Shown one piece after another: positions 40,298 through 51,997 of a stretch of 64,000 nucleotides of DNA (position 1 is the first letter of the stretch; every line of letters starts with the position of its first letter). Made by a program: the position numbers and the translations under genes. The notes below the pieces were generated by a model. The model saw only the letters and a program-made list of their open reading frames with translations. It was not told the DNA's origin and did not search any database. This DNA is from Gari tellinella (Eukaryota > Mollusca > Bivalvia > Cardiida > Psammobiidae): positions 40,414,070-40,478,069 of the forward strand of contig OV277867.1 of the NCBI GenBank assembly GCA_922989275.2. Direction: 5' to 3'.

Positions 40298-41228
40298 TAT
40301 CGCGGGAGGAGAAAGGAGGAAGAGGAGTGAGAAGAAACTTTTCGCCGAACTTACGGTTTGATAGCACGTCGCGAAGCGGCGGCCATCTTGGATTTTTATT
40401 GAACTTTATCGTTTTAATCTATCTAGAGGACCCTAGAAAGCATTTCAATAATATTTAACTGCTTTTACTTACATTATCTTACCCTGAGATAAACATTACC
40501 CTGCTGTGATTAATTTTAACCTGATTTTAAGTGAACTTTGTCTTACGTGATTCACTCGCGACCTATATCTATGACCATTCTATGCTGTATACGCTGTGAC
40601 GTGTGATTCTGCAGATTGCTGAACTATCTATAGACATACAATTCATTCTGATGAACTGTGCCAAATTCATAGTATAACATGTAATTTATTGATAATGAAC
40701 ATACTTTTCTAAAGTTACTCCGATAAGAAAATTGACACTCGGGCTTATATAAATAGTGTCTGTGACAAATTCTTCTGACTGCCTTACTGCATATTATATA
40801 TAAAGACTATGCAATTCATTCGTTAGCTCCAAATTGAGCTCCAAATTGATATGAACTGTTTTATTGTGTTGTTGCCTGTAATGAAATTGCCCTGAACTCT
40901 TAAACTCTGTGAGAGTATTATACTGTGATGTGAATTAGACTATAGACAATTGATATTTGAACTTATCCTGAACTCTTTACGATATTTGAAAGCCAAACTG
41001 AAAATCGCTCTATATATAGAGAGAGCCAATAGTCATACATACTAGGCATACTACCCCACTAGCTGCTAACCCTCATATCCTGGTCCCTCTCAGTGTATCA
41101 GTTACTCCCAGATATGGCAGATCAGCAGATTATACTACATAGCCGACCGCAGAGGACAAGGGCCCCAAGAATCACCTATACTCCCTCTTCAATGAGGCAA
41201 CAAACCCAGGTAAAAACAAACAAACGCT

Positions 41229-41690
41229 GTGCAATACCAAGTGGATGTCGATAAGGCGATGAAGAGGAAAATGGACGAGGCTAGCATTCCACAAGGTGAT
41301 ATCTCCATACAGGACAAGTCGGGTACTCTAGTAATAAGAAATCTAACAACAGCGGCCTTCGAGCTTTTAAAGGCTGGGTTTCATGACTTTTACCTTAATA
41401 GAAATGACCTAAAAATCACTATTGACCAGAAAAAGAGCAAAGGAAAATCCAAGGGAAAGAAGAATCATATAAACACTATAGTAGAGCAGTCCATATCAGT
41501 GAACAGGAGCTCAGGAACTAGGCAATTGTTCAGAATAAAATTCTTTAATACCACAAACAAAATTGATATCAATGGTTTCAAAAGAGAAATAGCTGATCGT
41601 GACCTGCCCCACATCATCAAAGTTCTAAAAGATACTGAATTAATCAACAGCTTAAACAAGAAAATAATAACGGCATGTTCCACCCCCTAG
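41229..41690 (+). pseudogene. ORF1 N-terminal part of the decayed retrotransposon
   Basis: 153 residues, basic (KKSKGKSKGKKN), no motif that I recognise. It ends at TAG just after a CCCCC run. The next frame (41675 on) overlaps by 16 bp, so a one-base loss in that run would explain the split, although an overlapping start is also possible. Confidence 0.6.
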
Positions 41691-43249
41691 TCTCTGTAAA
41701 GAACCCCACTCCCATAGATAGTGATGTCCCACTACAGGAATGCAACAGTTGCACAGATCTTGCCGAGCTTATAGACACCAGGCCAGTTGAGGCGATGGAC
41801 AGGGACACAACTGTGACAACAGAAGACGATAAAGAAGAAAGTGAGCTTTCATGCTTTACCTGTACAGCAATTGTAAGAGGCACAGACAGTTGTGTGTGTA
41901 AACACTGTGACCGCTGGTTTCATAAGACCTGCATAAACAGCACCAACGACGAGGACACATTCACGTGTAACCTATGTAACATGATGATAGACTCGCCCAC
42001 ATCAACACTTCATAGACAAGAGACGGACACGACGGACAAGTTATCACACACTACGACTCCGATCCAAGATGTCCACCTTGGCAAAATCACCCATCAAGAA
42101 CATACCCAAGTTAATATAGTCAAACATAACGAAGTTTTCTCTGAAAGACACTCCCCAGTTAAACAAGCCTCAGATGGAGATGTGAATGGTTCCCATTGCA
42201 CTGGTAACCCAGAAAATCAGACAACTAAACAGACTCCCAAAGGAAACGACTGCACCGACAAACAAGACGTGTCTCCCCTACCACCCCCACCAGCAAAGAT
42301 CAGGAAGAAGCAAACCGCCAAATCTGTAGTAGACGCGCAACTTGCTGAGTGTAAAGCGCGAATAGAAATGCTGGAAATAGAAAACAATGACTACAAAAAC
42401 CATATTAGCATCCTAAGGCAGAAATCCCAGATCAAATCACCAGATGACCTTAATACACTTCATGAGCCTACCTCAGCTGAGCACTTAGCAAGCCCAAGCA
42501 GTATCCAGCGTCTCATAGAAAACCAAAACGCCATTCTCCAAAAGCTGGCCATTAATGAAGTTCACATGCACCACTACCAAGAAAATAACAACCTTCGTAT
42601 GCAGCTTCAAACTTTAGAGCTGCTCAACCGGATCCCAAGTATTATCCCCCAGCAAGGACCTATGGGTACCAACCCACATGTGAGCTACATGACTACAGCT
42701 GGCAACCCACACATAAACGCCTTGCACACGCAACCGGGTATACCTATACATGGGAGCCACAAGCCGCCAATAGTAAACATGTGACCCCTACAGCAGCAGT
42801 ATATGATGAACCATGGACCGCACCATGTTATGCTGCAGCCGATGGAATATCATAGACCTCCCCAAACACTTTTACAACCAAACCTACCAGTACCACATCT
42901 CCCTCAAGGTACCATACCCATTCATATGGGACATCAGTTAACTAATGTAAATACATGCCTACGACAGCAACAGTAAATGGCGAACCCTGGGCAGCAACAT
43001 GTGGTGATGCAGCCCATGGCTCACCCTGGACCGCGACATTTACATGTCCAACCAATATTACGACCGTTTCACAACCTTACTACTGCCAATCAACAGTACC
43101 CAGTCAACCAAGGACCGACACTTCAGCCCCAGCGGACTATGACAGGGAAACTGCCTCATGAACAGCACGTACCAAGCAACAGACAGACAGGCCCAAATGT
43201 CGAACCTGTGACACATCAGCCAAAAAATACCTTGGGAGCCCAATCGTGA
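41675..43249 (+). pseudogene. ORF1 with PHD-like finger, coiled coil and Gln/Pro/Met-rich tail
   Basis: Begins MFHPLVSVKNP. A zinc finger has CFTC, CKHCDRWFHKTC and CNLC (C4HC3 spacing). A coiled-coil-like stretch with ECKARIEMLEIENNDYKNHI follows, then IENQNAILQKLAINE and a QPM-rich tail. Same-frame stops TGA at 42782-42784 and TAA at 42974-42976 interrupt the tail; after each the frame stays open to 43249. It was probably an RNA-binding or chaperone ORF1 protein (inference from position). Confidence 0.65.
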
Positions 43250-43599
43250 CGCCTCAAGTGATCAACACACAGGTCACACCTTACCACAGTCTGACACTAA
43301 TGAGGGCACAACTCAACATGTCAAAGATCCGCTGCAGCAACACAGTGAATCAGACAACAACGTGGAAGAATTCACACCTGATTCATCCTGTATTATCATA
43401 GACAACAGTAGCCCTAAGCCCACCTCACAGGGGTGTCAGCGCCCCCTGTATCAACCAAACAGTACCCAGCATCCAGGAATCAAACAGAACCATAGATATA
43501 GATAGCCAACCAACACGCAACTCATCTGTAACGACCAGTCCTTTTTTAGAGAAAGGCCGGGCCTCGGCAAGGATAGACAGAGACTAGGGAAGCAACATA

Positions 43600-44300
43600 C
43601 TGACTCACATATTAGAATTGGATCCATAAATATCCAAAACGTTAGAAGTAATCAAGTCTACCTTCAATAACTGTTAAATAATCATGACATTTTATGCTGC
43701 CAAGAGCATTGGCTTCTTAATTTTGAAAAGGAAATCTTGCAAAAGATAGAAGACAACTTTGATGTCTATAGCAAAAGTGCTGATTACGATGACCCCCGTC
43801 TGGATTTTAAACTTATCAGAGGGTATGGAGGTGTCTGCGTGTTCTGGAGGAAGAGTCTAGGCCAGTCCATTAAAGTTTTTACACAGGGAAACAACAGAAC
43901 AATCATTTTGGACATACAAGGGAAAAACGAAAGAATTTGCCTTATCAACGTTTATATGCCATCATCATCCAAAAACCCAGACAGTGAATATATGGAGATG
44001 TTAAGCGAGCCACAGGAAATCATAGATACCTTCAAACAAACACATTCGATAATATTATGCGGTGATATGAACGCCTCAACTTTGCGTCACACTAGCCGCG
44101 ATTCCCTGTTTCAGAACTTTACTGAAAATATCCAGTAAGGACGACAATAATGACAGTTTCTACCATCACAATGGTAAAACACATCAAAAATAGACTACTT
44201 CCTTTTCTGTGAAAAGTGCTTACCCAACGTCCAAAGCGTAAAAACCCACGTCATGAATCCCATAAACTGCTCAGATCATACAGCTTTGACTACCCTTATC
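43600..44300 (+). pseudogene. APE-type endonuclease domain, broken
   Basis: SINIQNVRSN (Asn), CCQEHWL (Glu), RGYGGVCVFW, ICLINVYMPSS, ILCGDMNAS and NCSDHTAL (Asp-His) occur in order, the usual motif series. Stops or frame changes occur at 43668, near 44138 and in between. Confidence 0.65.
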
Positions 44301-44499
44301 GCAGTAGAAGTCAAGAGGCATAGCAGTAAAAGGAAACCCAAGAAATACATGGCCAAGACAAAGTGGGACAAATGTGACAGAAGGGTGTACCAAGAGGAGG
44401 TGAACAGAAACCTTCATGTGATGTGACCTAGTGATGGCACCACTGACAACAAAATTCGTCATGTAACTGAGATACTACACAAGTCTGCAAAGAAATCCA

Positions 44500-46240
44500 T
44501 CCCTAGCTACAGAAAACTTAAAACACTTAGGAAAACCGGGAGCATCTGGAACAAAGATATATCCATATCATCAAAAGAAGCCAAAATATTATTTAAGCAA
44601 TGGAAAAACTCTGATCGATCATCTGTTCCACTTGAAAAAGCCCTGAAAGAGAAAAAGAAGGAGCCCCGACGTAACCAACGACAGGCGTATGCAAGACAGA
44701 AAAAGGCTCATCTTCATGAAATTCTCACAGCTTCGGAATCTAATAATAAGCTTTTCTACAAACTAGTTCGAACACAACGTAGTTCAACTAATGATAATGT
44801 TCAAACCTTAAAAGTGAATGGGGTAGGTGTACAGGAACCAAGTGAAATCCTAGCTACATGGAAGGGCCACTTCGAAGCTTTAGCAACTCCTAGCGACAAT
44901 AATAATCTGCCTGAAAATCACAAGGTCAACTTAGCAACTGAGCAAAACAAGATCATAGAAGAAAACATTCAACACAGTGAGGCTACATTAGACCCAGTAA
45001 CCCTGGAAGAAGTTATTATGGCCGTCAACTCCCTTAACCCGGGCAAGTCGGCAGACCAGAACGGGATCTGCAGCGAACATCTAAAATATGCAAACCAAGA
45101 ATTAGCACCCGTTATAACGGACATCATAAATACAATATTCCAAGATCTAGACGTGCCAGATGCTCTGAAGTGTGGTATTCTTACCCCATTACACAAACAG
45201 GGAAAGGACACATTTCAAACAAACAACTACAGGGGGGATTGTCATATCACATTGCTTCGCCAAGGTTCTAGAACGCATCCTTAAAACCAAGATCGACGCC
45301 ATTTTTGAAACACAACAAAACCCACTACAAAGAGGATTTACAACTAGAAGTTCATCTATGAATGCAGCCTACATTGTTTCAGAAGTTATCGATCATCACA
45401 AGGAAACTTAAGTTTCACTACTGCTGGCAACATTAGATGCTCAGAAAGCGTTTGATAGGGTCAATCATGAAATTCTGTTCAACAAATTGTTCCATCTCGG
45501 GGTGAAGGGCCCGTTTTGGCTTCTGCTGAGAAACCTAAACCGGCAGTCAACCGTTAAAGTGAAATAGGAAGATGGCCTCTCTGACAGCTTTGAGATAAAG
45601 CAGGGAACGAAACAAGGGGCACAGCTCTCCACAACACTGTATAAGATATACCACAACAGCATACTCGACTCTATCGTACATAGTGGCCTTGGTGCAACAA
45701 TTGGGAACATAACTGTCTCGGCCCCAACATGTGCGGACGACACAGCACTCCTTGCGACCACACATGCAGAGCTCCAGGCCATGCTGAATTTGGTAGAATT
45801 TAATACAAGTAGGGATCTAATCAAAATAAACCCGGACAAGTCCGAAATACTGCAGTATGGTAGAAAGGAAGATATAAAAGTAACCATTGACAACCAGAAG
45901 ATAGCTACAGTTAAAGACCTCAAGCATCTTGGTATCATCCGCAACGAGAAGAATGCCGTGGATCCAGAAGTGCGCCTGAAGGTGGCAAGAAACACTATTT
46001 ACTCACTACTTGGCCCTGGTCTGCATGCAAGGAAATGATTATCACCTATAGTTTGTAACAAAATCTGGAAAACTTACGTCACACCACGATTCCTGTATGG
46101 AGTAGAAGTTCTAAACATTACCAAGAAATCTATGCAGAAGCTAGAAACATACCAAAGAAATTTTTTGAAACACTTCCAAGGCCTTCCAGACAGGACTCCA
46201 ACAGTAGCGGTATATATTCTTCTCGGGCGGAACCTATAGA
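44500..46240 (+). pseudogene. Reverse transcriptase domain, broken
   Basis: Frame 44814-45284 gives LEEVIMAVNSLNPGKSADQN and VPDALKCGILTPLHKQGKD. A G-run near 45231 shifts the frame into CFAKVLERILKTKID and TLDAQKAFDRVNHE, with in-frame stops at 45409 and 45565. Then IKQGTKQGAQLS, CADDTALLATT (45730 on), and a stop at 46036. The YxDD-equivalent ADD is intact but the copy cannot make a whole RT. Confidence 0.8.
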
Positions 46241-46274
46241 GCTCATTCTAGACAGAACTCGCCTATCACTATTC

Positions 46275-47018
46275 ATGAATATACTTCGGCTGCCAACCTC
46301 AGTAGCATACATCATTTTTAGGCGCCAGCTTGCAATGAAGGATCCTACCAGCCAGTCCTTTGTGTCGGTAGTCAGGCAAACCCTGGACAAGTATGATCTA
46401 CCAAGCACAGAACAACTTGTGCAGAGTCCTCCATCCAAATGCAATTGGAAGAAGACCTTTCACTCGGCCACTAACATATACTGGGAAGATGTCTGGGCAG
46501 AGGAGATAAGTAAACAATCCACGATGCAGTACATCCAGATTCAGAAGTCGCCCATCAACAACCCACATAATCTATGGTCAAGTGCGAGATCCACTCCACA
46601 CGAGGTCCGACGAGCTGAAGTAAAGGCAAGACTTCTCACAAATACTTACATTCTCCAATCAAATGTAGCGAGGCACAACCAGAATACTGTACCTGGCACA
46701 TGTAATCTATGCCAGTCGGAGGACGAATTAACTAGAGAACATCTCTTGACTACCTGCTCCGCCTTCAACTTTGAACGCGACAAAGCATTATCAAAGCTCA
46801 ACAACATAATTGCAACACAAAATGTGGACGAGAGAATCTTAGACCTTACAGACAGGAGAATCCTGACACAACTGATCCTAGACTGCACTCACAGTAGCAT
46901 CAAGGACATCCTCCGTCTTACTCCAGCCCAGGAACTTGACATAGAGAGATGGTCACAGGCATATTGTGAAGGTCTGATCACTGAGAGAACCATGTTGTTA
47001 TGCAGTATCACTAGGTAG
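46275..47018 (+). pseudogene. C-terminal domain of the decayed retrotransposon with CCHC knuckle
   Basis: Open for 247 residues. CNLCQSEDELTREHLLTTC is a C-x2-C-x9-H-x4-C knuckle, as found after the RT in several non-LTR clades. Upstream frame shifts separate it from the RT. Confidence 0.65.
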
Positions 47019-47384
47019 TATAGTAGATAAAATGGTCCTCTAGAATGCGTATATATCAATAAATTACAAGTTGACCTAGTTATACATGATCATTATATGA
47101 ATAGGGCACTAAAAAGGCAAAACTATAACCATAATGCGTGTGAACTACATCGTACATAATTAGTGTTGTAAATATTCACCACATTGGACCACAACCTATC
47201 CTGCAAAGGAGTGCTCCGACGACAGCGGAGGAAAATACAAGACAACAACAACAACAACATGGAGGACATTCAAAGCCTTTTATCATCACCTACTGTCCCA
47301 CTTGCAATGCTTATGGACTGTTCCTCAGATTAGTTCTTTTTGAAAATCTAGTTATAAAGAGTGGCATTAGGTAATAAAACAGGA

Positions 47385-47511
47385 GAACAGTCAAAACTAT
47401 TGTCCCTCGTTATCAGGGAAGACATTTCGGACTGTTGCCCTCGGCCTATCGGCCTCGCACAACAGTTCAAAAGTCTTCCCTGATACCTCGGGACAATAGT
47501 TTTGACTGTTC
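47385..47511. repeat. 127-bp inverted repeat
   Basis: Arms of about 52 bp (GAACAGTCAAAACTATTGTC ... GACAATAGTTTTGACTGTTC) face across a 24-bp spacer GCCCTCGGCC...CGCAC. Not one of the palindrome families above. Confidence 0.8.
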
Positions 47512-47559
47512 CCCATGGAGCGGCACAGTTTGAATGGAGGAATGTCAAGGTCAATGTCA

Positions 47560-48020
47560 TCATTGAAGGTCAAATATGTAAGTGAATGTCATAATTTTTG
47601 AGCCAGTAGCATGGAGAAATTAGATCTGTAATTTCTCCATGCCAGTAGATATAATTACTTCATAATTGGCATGCCAGTGCATCTCATGGAGCTGCACATT
47701 TTGAAAGGAGGCATGTCAAGGTCAAATGTGCAGCTCCATGAGATGCACTGGCATGCCAATTATGAAGTAATTATATCTACTGGCTCAAAAGTTATGACAT
47801 TGGCCTATATATTTGACCTTCTAGGATGACATTGACCTTGACATGCCTCATTAATACTGTGCAGCTCCATGAGATACACATGCATACCAATTATGAAGTA
47901 AGTATATCTACTGGCTTAAAAGTTATGACATTACCTATATATTTGACCTTTGGCCTTTAAGGACTACATTGACCTTGACATGCCTCCATTCAAAATGTGC
48001 AGCTCCACGAGATACACATG
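47560..48020. repeat. About 135-bp repeats with an inverted first unit
   Basis: Units built from GTGCAGCTCCATGAGAT, GCATGCCAATTATGAAGTAA, TATATCTACTGGCTCAAAAG and GACCTTGACATGCCT. One unit (47590-47720) is inverted relative to two or three that follow, so 47640-47770 can fold on itself. Confidence 0.75.
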
Positions 48021-48142
48021 CATGCCATTTATGAAGTAAATATTGCTACTGACTGTCTAATTTCATATTCAAATAACTCAACTGTGTTCAATGTGTTGCG
48101 GTGCCGGAAACACATATATAACTACTTAATATATGCATGCTA

Positions 48143-48689
48143 TTTAAAGCGACTCGCAACCAGATGGTGCATTAAAAATAGTAATTTGTAAATATGTGTC
48201 AAACGCTTATATAAATGGTAAAGAATTAGTTTAGGATAAGAAATTCTGTTTAAAAAAATGTATTTCAATAAAAAAAAATATTGGTCTCTGGTGGGATTCG
48301 AACCTGGGGCCCGGCATTGGCGGACAGAAGGCAAAATACGGGAAACCGCTTAGACCAATGGACCACGGAAACTATCCGTTTATCTCGGATCGATTTAACG
48401 TATTTCAATGTGTAGCCATCGAAAGTGCATACAACTTCGTAATTCGGCTCGTGTTTATGTCTGAGCCCGTGTAGAGAAGCAACAACAACAACTATACCGT
48501 CTACTAGTCGGTATAGAAAAACGATGGAAAATATCTAAAAATCTAAGATTCGGTGACGATTCTTGAGACTTTTTTTGGACTGATCATATTTTTTTAATGT
48601 CAGAAGCCATATAATGCCACAAATTTGCTTTTATTTGAGTATTTTATTTTATTTTGACACGTACACCATCCGGTTGCGAGTCCCTTTAA
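48143..48689. mobile_element. TIR element with internal tRNA-like module, copy 2 (family L)
   Basis: TTTAAAGCGACTCGCAACCA to CGGTTGCGAGTCCCTTTAA. Collinear with 31318-31865 outside the tRNA-like segment, which is different here. Confidence 0.75.
48283..48372 (-). other. tRNA-like segment
   Basis: Minus strand GTGGTCCATTGGTCTAAGCG (box A type) and CCAGGTTCGAATCCCACCAG (box B type), about 88 nt. It shares only the box B region with the module in the other family L copy. Confidence 0.5.
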
Positions 48690-48694
48690 TACCA

Positions 48695-48800
48695 GCCTAT
48701 ATATAAATTATTATTATTATTATACCCGATTTATATAGCGCTCTTTTCACACAGGAGTTGTGCGTTCAAAAGCGCTTCACATGAAATTATATAAATGTAC
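48695..48800. repeat. Short dispersed-repeat-like block
   Basis: (TTA)n then CCCGATTTATATAGCGCTC ... AAAAGCGCTTCACATG; the GCGCT...AGCGC parts can pair. It resembles a common invertebrate dispersed repeat, from memory. Confidence 0.4.
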
Positions 48801-48989
48801 CTACAAAGCGAGAAAGACAAATAACTACATTCACAATAAAAATGATACAATATTGAGATGCATGGAAACATGGAATTTCTTCCAATATTATTACCAAGAT
48901 TATAAAATTGTTATAGTAAGTTTGTAGGATCATAAAGACTTTTTTTTAAACTTTTTTTCCCCAAATAATGTTGAATCAAATTCACAGAT

Positions 48990-49470
48990 GCCGGTATTCG
49001 ACATGATTTGTAAAAGAAAAATCAAATCATGATTGTTTTACAAATCATGTCGGCTGTGAAAACATGATTTGTAAAAAAAAATAATTACAAATTAGAAATG
49101 TTTACAAATCATGTCGCTACAATGCATAGAAACTCCGCCCTGCCAGGTCAAAACAATCGGCTTATATAATGTAAACTGTAGTTTCTATAAGTATTTGAAT
49201 CAATATAATATTATATGCTGCTACTATACAGGTATTTCGTTAATTCATCTAGATCTAACGGTTTTTTAAAATTGTGTGGGATTCAGCACAATATTAGTAC
49301 ATTGTCCACGCAATTTGAAAAAAAACTTTTTTTTTTAAATTACGTTACACTGCCATTGTTAGCGTTGTTTGAAAAAGTTTTCATTAAAAATGCGTTACAG
49401 TGTCCCGATTCTTAACGCAATTTGAAATATTTTTTCAAATTGCGTTATTTTTAAATTGCGTGTCTACACT
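48990..49470. repeat. AT-rich self-complementary stretch
   Basis: ACATGATTTGTAAAA and TTTACAAATCATGT alternate four times at 48995-49115. TAACGCAATTTGAAATATTT and its complement follow at 49410-49450. No gene visible. Confidence 0.6.
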
Positions 49471-49529
49471 GCTTTTATTTCTCAAATTGAAATTTTAGGT
49501 AGTTTGACTTAAGAAATATTGAAAAGAGT

Positions 49530-49570
49530 GTCAAACAGTTGGGATCCTGATCAGGATCCAAACTGTTTGC
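49530..49570. repeat. Tip-less D-type palindrome
   Basis: CAAACAGTTGGGATCC-TGATCA-GGATCCAAACTGTTTG: the outer arms of the D palindrome are joined directly, the GACGCC tip having been lost. Confidence 0.7.
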
Positions 49571-49574
49571 AAAT

Positions 49575-50680
49575 AACTATATTAGTAATTGCACTTGGGG
49601 TAAGGCAGAGAAGGGGTTAAGGCACACTTATAGGATACAGAAAAACCTCTCACCGTCGACACTCAAACTATGCATAAGTATTGTATGTATTGGTTGTAAG
49701 CCAGGTGATAGCTTAATACATGTACATGTACGTGGCAAAGGTAATGTATAAAGCTCCTTTAGGACTGTATGTATCTCTTTTATCATACATTAATCAGCAA
49801 ACCTGAATTTAAAAATCTACATTATTTCTAATGGGTAAATCGACCAAGAGAGGTACACTTGTATATCAGAGAGATTAACTTATCGAGCCTGATCAAGTAA
49901 AGCTGATTTACAATGTACTATTCTTTAACCTGTTCTCGTAAAGTAAAGAGATACTTTTACAAAGCATCATGGGAAAATAAAGATAAATTTTATTGGAAAT
50001 GAATCATCACCTATGCAGATAAGAAAATGTTGTACTGTAAACAGTAAATTCCGTAGCTTTAATAGTCAATTTCAAAGGCTAATCGCAGTTCTACTCGTAG
50101 ACAGGTTTAGTAGTTGACAGGATTAAAAATAATTATGTTTTACTGTACCCCTATATTCATAATTCATTTAAATTCAACAATGCGAAAAAACATGTATGCA
50201 CATTTTAACGAGTATAAACCAAAGCAAAGTGTTTGATATTGGATACTATAGAATATCAAATGCCGCATAAATTGAAATTAGTAATGGATAAATTATTCCG
50301 CTTGAGGGAGTTTAATTAATCAAAAGTTATAATGCATTTTTCTCTCCTAAATCGCTAAATTGGCACATTCGTCTTCATTCTGTCGAATAGTTATGGACGA
50401 TGTTAACAGAGTAGTGTTGGAATCCGCCGTGGCTATACTTGGTGGTGAGCTTGTCTATTTGTTCTCTGCCACTCTCTGGCCTATCTGTCTGTCTGTCTGT
50501 TTGTTTGTGTTTGCTGTTTGTTCGCCTGTCTGACCCTTTTCTCTGCACTGTACATCTATCTGCAGGGCTACCATATGTTGCTCAAAGACAATTAAGATTT
50601 CCAAATTTTCAAGCTCGGCTTTAGGAATCGTATACATGTATACCCTTCGCTGCCAGGCTTTATAGCACTACCATTATTAT
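49575..50680. other. Intergenic, microsatellite only
   Basis: A (TCTG)n run with related TTTG repeats lies at about 50484-50520 (CTGTCTGTCTGTCTGTTTG). A worn A/C-type fragment lies near 49690-49800. No gene supported. Confidence 0.4.
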
Positions 50681-50681
50681 G

Positions 50682-50746
50682 TAAACAGTTTAGATCCAGA
50701 TCAGACGCCGCGAAACGCGGCGTCTGATTTGGATCTTAACTGTTTG
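50682..50746. repeat. D-type palindrome
   Basis: TAAACAGTTTAGATCCAGAT arms and the perfect tip GACGCCGCG-AAA-CGCGGCGTC. Confidence 0.8.
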
Positions 50747-51199
50747 ACACCCATATTAGGCCGTGAGCCAGGCACCTGAAATTTGAGGTACGGGTACCAT
50801 TCGGGTGAATAAGGTTCACTATGATTTTCAGGAAGCCCAAACCCTCTGCTTTTAGGAAATGTATGATAGCAGTAAATTCATGGCAGCTTTGTTGGCTTTT
50901 GAGGCATTTTTGTTACCCCACCCACCGAGTTAACGTTGTAAAAGGATCATTGTTGTCACAATCGTACTTTTTGTACTGCATGCATTTTTATTGGTGCCTA
51001 ATATCAAAACGGGTATTGAAACATGCCATTAAATGTTATTGACATTAATAAAGGTTTTAACTTTGGTAAAAACCAAATTTCCACCACTTGGTTTGACGAA
51101 AAAATCACCTTTTTATGCCTTTAGACAAATGTCTTTTGATGAGGGTGGCATATAGTGATCCTACTGGCGGTGCGTACGAGTTAAACATATTTTACCGAT

Positions 51200-51990
51200 T
51201 CTTGTAGCAATAACACCGTGTAATAAAATGCTTTGGTACTTAAACAGTTGTTGTTTAGGGTAATTCCCAATCCAACCATATCATCCAACCTCGGTTTGAC
51301 ATTGACCTTGACCGAATTTTGTCTACGAATATGTTATTAGGGTTGTTTATTGGTTAACTAGATTTTACTGTTTCGTCTAGCATCAATACCGCATATAAGA
51401 ATGATTTGATACTTGCTGCTTTTGATCATTGCCAATTCACCCATATCACCTTACCTCAGTTTTGACCTTGACCTTCACCGAATTTGGAACTAAAATATGT
51501 TATAAGGGCTGTTTTATTGGTTCACTAGATTTTACCGCATCGTCTAGCATTATTACCGCTTAGTAGAATGCTATGAAACTTTCACAGTTATGGCTTAGAA
51601 TCACTCTCAGTTCACCCATATCACCCAACTTCCATTTTGACCTTGACCGTGACTGAATTCGGACTTAGAATATCTTAATAAGGGATGTTTATTGGTTAAC
51701 TAGATTTTACCGTTTCATCTAGCATTACGTGTAACAACTTTTATTAGAATGCTTTGAGACTTGCACAATTGTTACATTCGATAATTCCCAATCAACGAGT
51801 ATCAACAAAACTTAATTTGGCATTGACCTTGACCTTATTGTGGACTAAGAATATGTTTTATGTGCTATGTCAAGGTTAAATAGATTTTATCTTTTCGTCT
51901 AGCACCGCTTACTCAAATACTTGGATACATACTTATACAGTTGTCGCCTTATACCATTCATAATCTATCCATATCACCCAACCTTGTGTT
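51200..51990. repeat. Tandem repeat of about 160-175 bp
   Basis: GGTTAACTAGATTTTACC, TTCGTCTAGCAT, CATTGACCTTGACC and CCCATATCACCC recur four to five times, diverged. Confidence 0.75.
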
Positions 51991-51997
51991 TACCTTG

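Larger units (their letters stand above)
40298..47265 (+). mobile_element. Decayed two-ORF non-LTR retrotransposon with PHD finger
   Basis: Ordered remains: leader 40298-41228, ORF1 41229-43249, endonuclease from about 43600, RT 44814-46240, C-terminal zinc-knuckle domain to 47018, 3' UTR and an ACAACAACAACAACAAC tail near 47240-47262. Interrupted by several frameshifts and stops. The RT (NNYRG, CADD) and terminal CCHC knuckle differ from the intact element at 35.3 kb, so this is a separate lineage. Clade not assigned. Confidence 0.8.

Noticed and set aside
50484..50560. Signal-peptide-like frame with SVCLSVCLCLLF
   Set aside because: Produced by the TCTG microsatellite.
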